Source: Porphyra umbilicalis (Eukaryota; Rhodophyta; Bangiophyceae; Bangiales; Bangiaceae). From it: a stretch of DNA of 64,000 bases. Below the pieces are notes generated by a model that had not been told where the DNA came from, ran no database searches, and was given only the letters and a program-made list of their open reading frames with translations. How positions within the stretch are numbered: position 1 is the first letter of the stretch; each line of letters opens with the position of its first letter. The stretch is taken from contig KV918765.1 of the NCBI GenBank assembly GCA_002049455.2, positions 186,001-250,000 on the forward strand, read 5' to 3'. Both the position numbers and the translations under genes were made by a program. Below, one piece after another: positions 63,707-64,000 of the stretch.

Positions 63707-64000
63707 CGGTCACGGTTTACACCCCCAGGCGAGGATCGTGGGTAGCAGTGTAGGGTGGGAGGCAGTCATGGTTTCTGGTCAAGCCCGGTCACGCCCACGG
63801 TGGGGTGATTACTCATACACGCGTGCATCCGAGGAGGGTAGGTAAGTATCGAACTGGGCACGTGGCACTGTTGGGTGTCGTGGCAGGTCCCGCCGCCGGG
63901 CCGAGGAACGGGCCCGGCGCGGCCGGGCGCGGCCCGCTGGCCGGGCGCCGAGCGCTGAGAGCGCGTCTACGCACCAAAAAACGGTACGTGATCGAGACTT

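Larger units (their letters stand above)
60318..63997. mobile_element. 3680-bp TIR element with C-rich and G-rich arms
   Basis: TCTCGATCACGTACCGTTTG to 60346 and its inverse CGGTACGTGATCGAGA to 63997 form 29-bp inverted repeats with one mismatch. A C-rich GCC array follows the left end and a G-rich GGC array precedes the right end; about 1.4 kb of ordinary DNA lies between. Only three bases of flank remain at the window edge, so no target duplication can be seen. No known transposase inside. Confidence 0.7.

Noticed and set aside
63237-63845. Glycine-rich ORFs
   Set aside because: Derived from a GGC/GGGGGC array; same reasoning.

Overview
The window is eukaryotic nuclear DNA, very GC-rich and dominated by mobile elements. 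The evidence is eukaryotic transposon families (PIF/Harbinger, Ty1/copia, Ty3/gypsy, pogo/CENP-B-type DDE, a probable Plavaka/KDZ-like element), genes with GT-AG introns of about 145-270 bp whose reading phases match, and many GCC/GGC repeats. A red alga of the Porphyra/Pyropia kind would fit the GC content, short introns and copia load. That is inference; nothing here proves the lineage, and other GC-rich algae or protists remain possible.

Layout. 1-5599: PIF/Harbinger copy 1, with a Myb/SANT ORF on + and a transposase on -, convergent. 5599-6332: a 734-bp near-perfect palindrome abutting the Harbinger end. 7911-11220: broken Plavaka/KDZ-like transposase (-). 11259-14811: copia element A (-), 5'-truncated, with an inverted duplication of its integrase/RT region. 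15420-16560: GC minisatellite and poly-C. 17084-25477: a spliced gene of unknown family, interrupted in its last exon by a complete, apparently intact copia element B (19900-25225, 5-bp target duplication). 26905-27651: a MITE-like element. 28900-30460: a possible unknown coding region. 31279-32686: broken pogo/CENP-B-type transposase. 32991-33422: copia LTR plus primer-binding site, fused to a truncated gypsy element (33479 to about 39417, -). 40114-43738: a four-exon unknown gene carrying three in-frame stops. 44757-45937: a probable secreted or membrane protein needing one frame correction in a C-run. 48054-51268: three TIR elements without transposase. 51821-59070: complete PIF/Harbinger copy 2, inverted relative to copy 1. 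60318-63997: a 3.7-kb TIR element with a C-rich and a G-rich arm, ending 3 bp before the window edge.

How it fits together. Only Harbinger copy 1 and copia B keep long uninterrupted ORFs. Copy 2 Harbinger keeps its transposase triad but has lost the SANT part of its second protein. Copia A, gypsy, pogo and Plavaka copies all carry nonsense or frameshift damage. The copia families share a primer-binding site matching the anticodon region of initiator tRNA-Met, as in half-tRNA priming of Drosophila copia. The best candidates for undescribed biology are the two multi-exon unknown genes and the TIR elements without known transposases.
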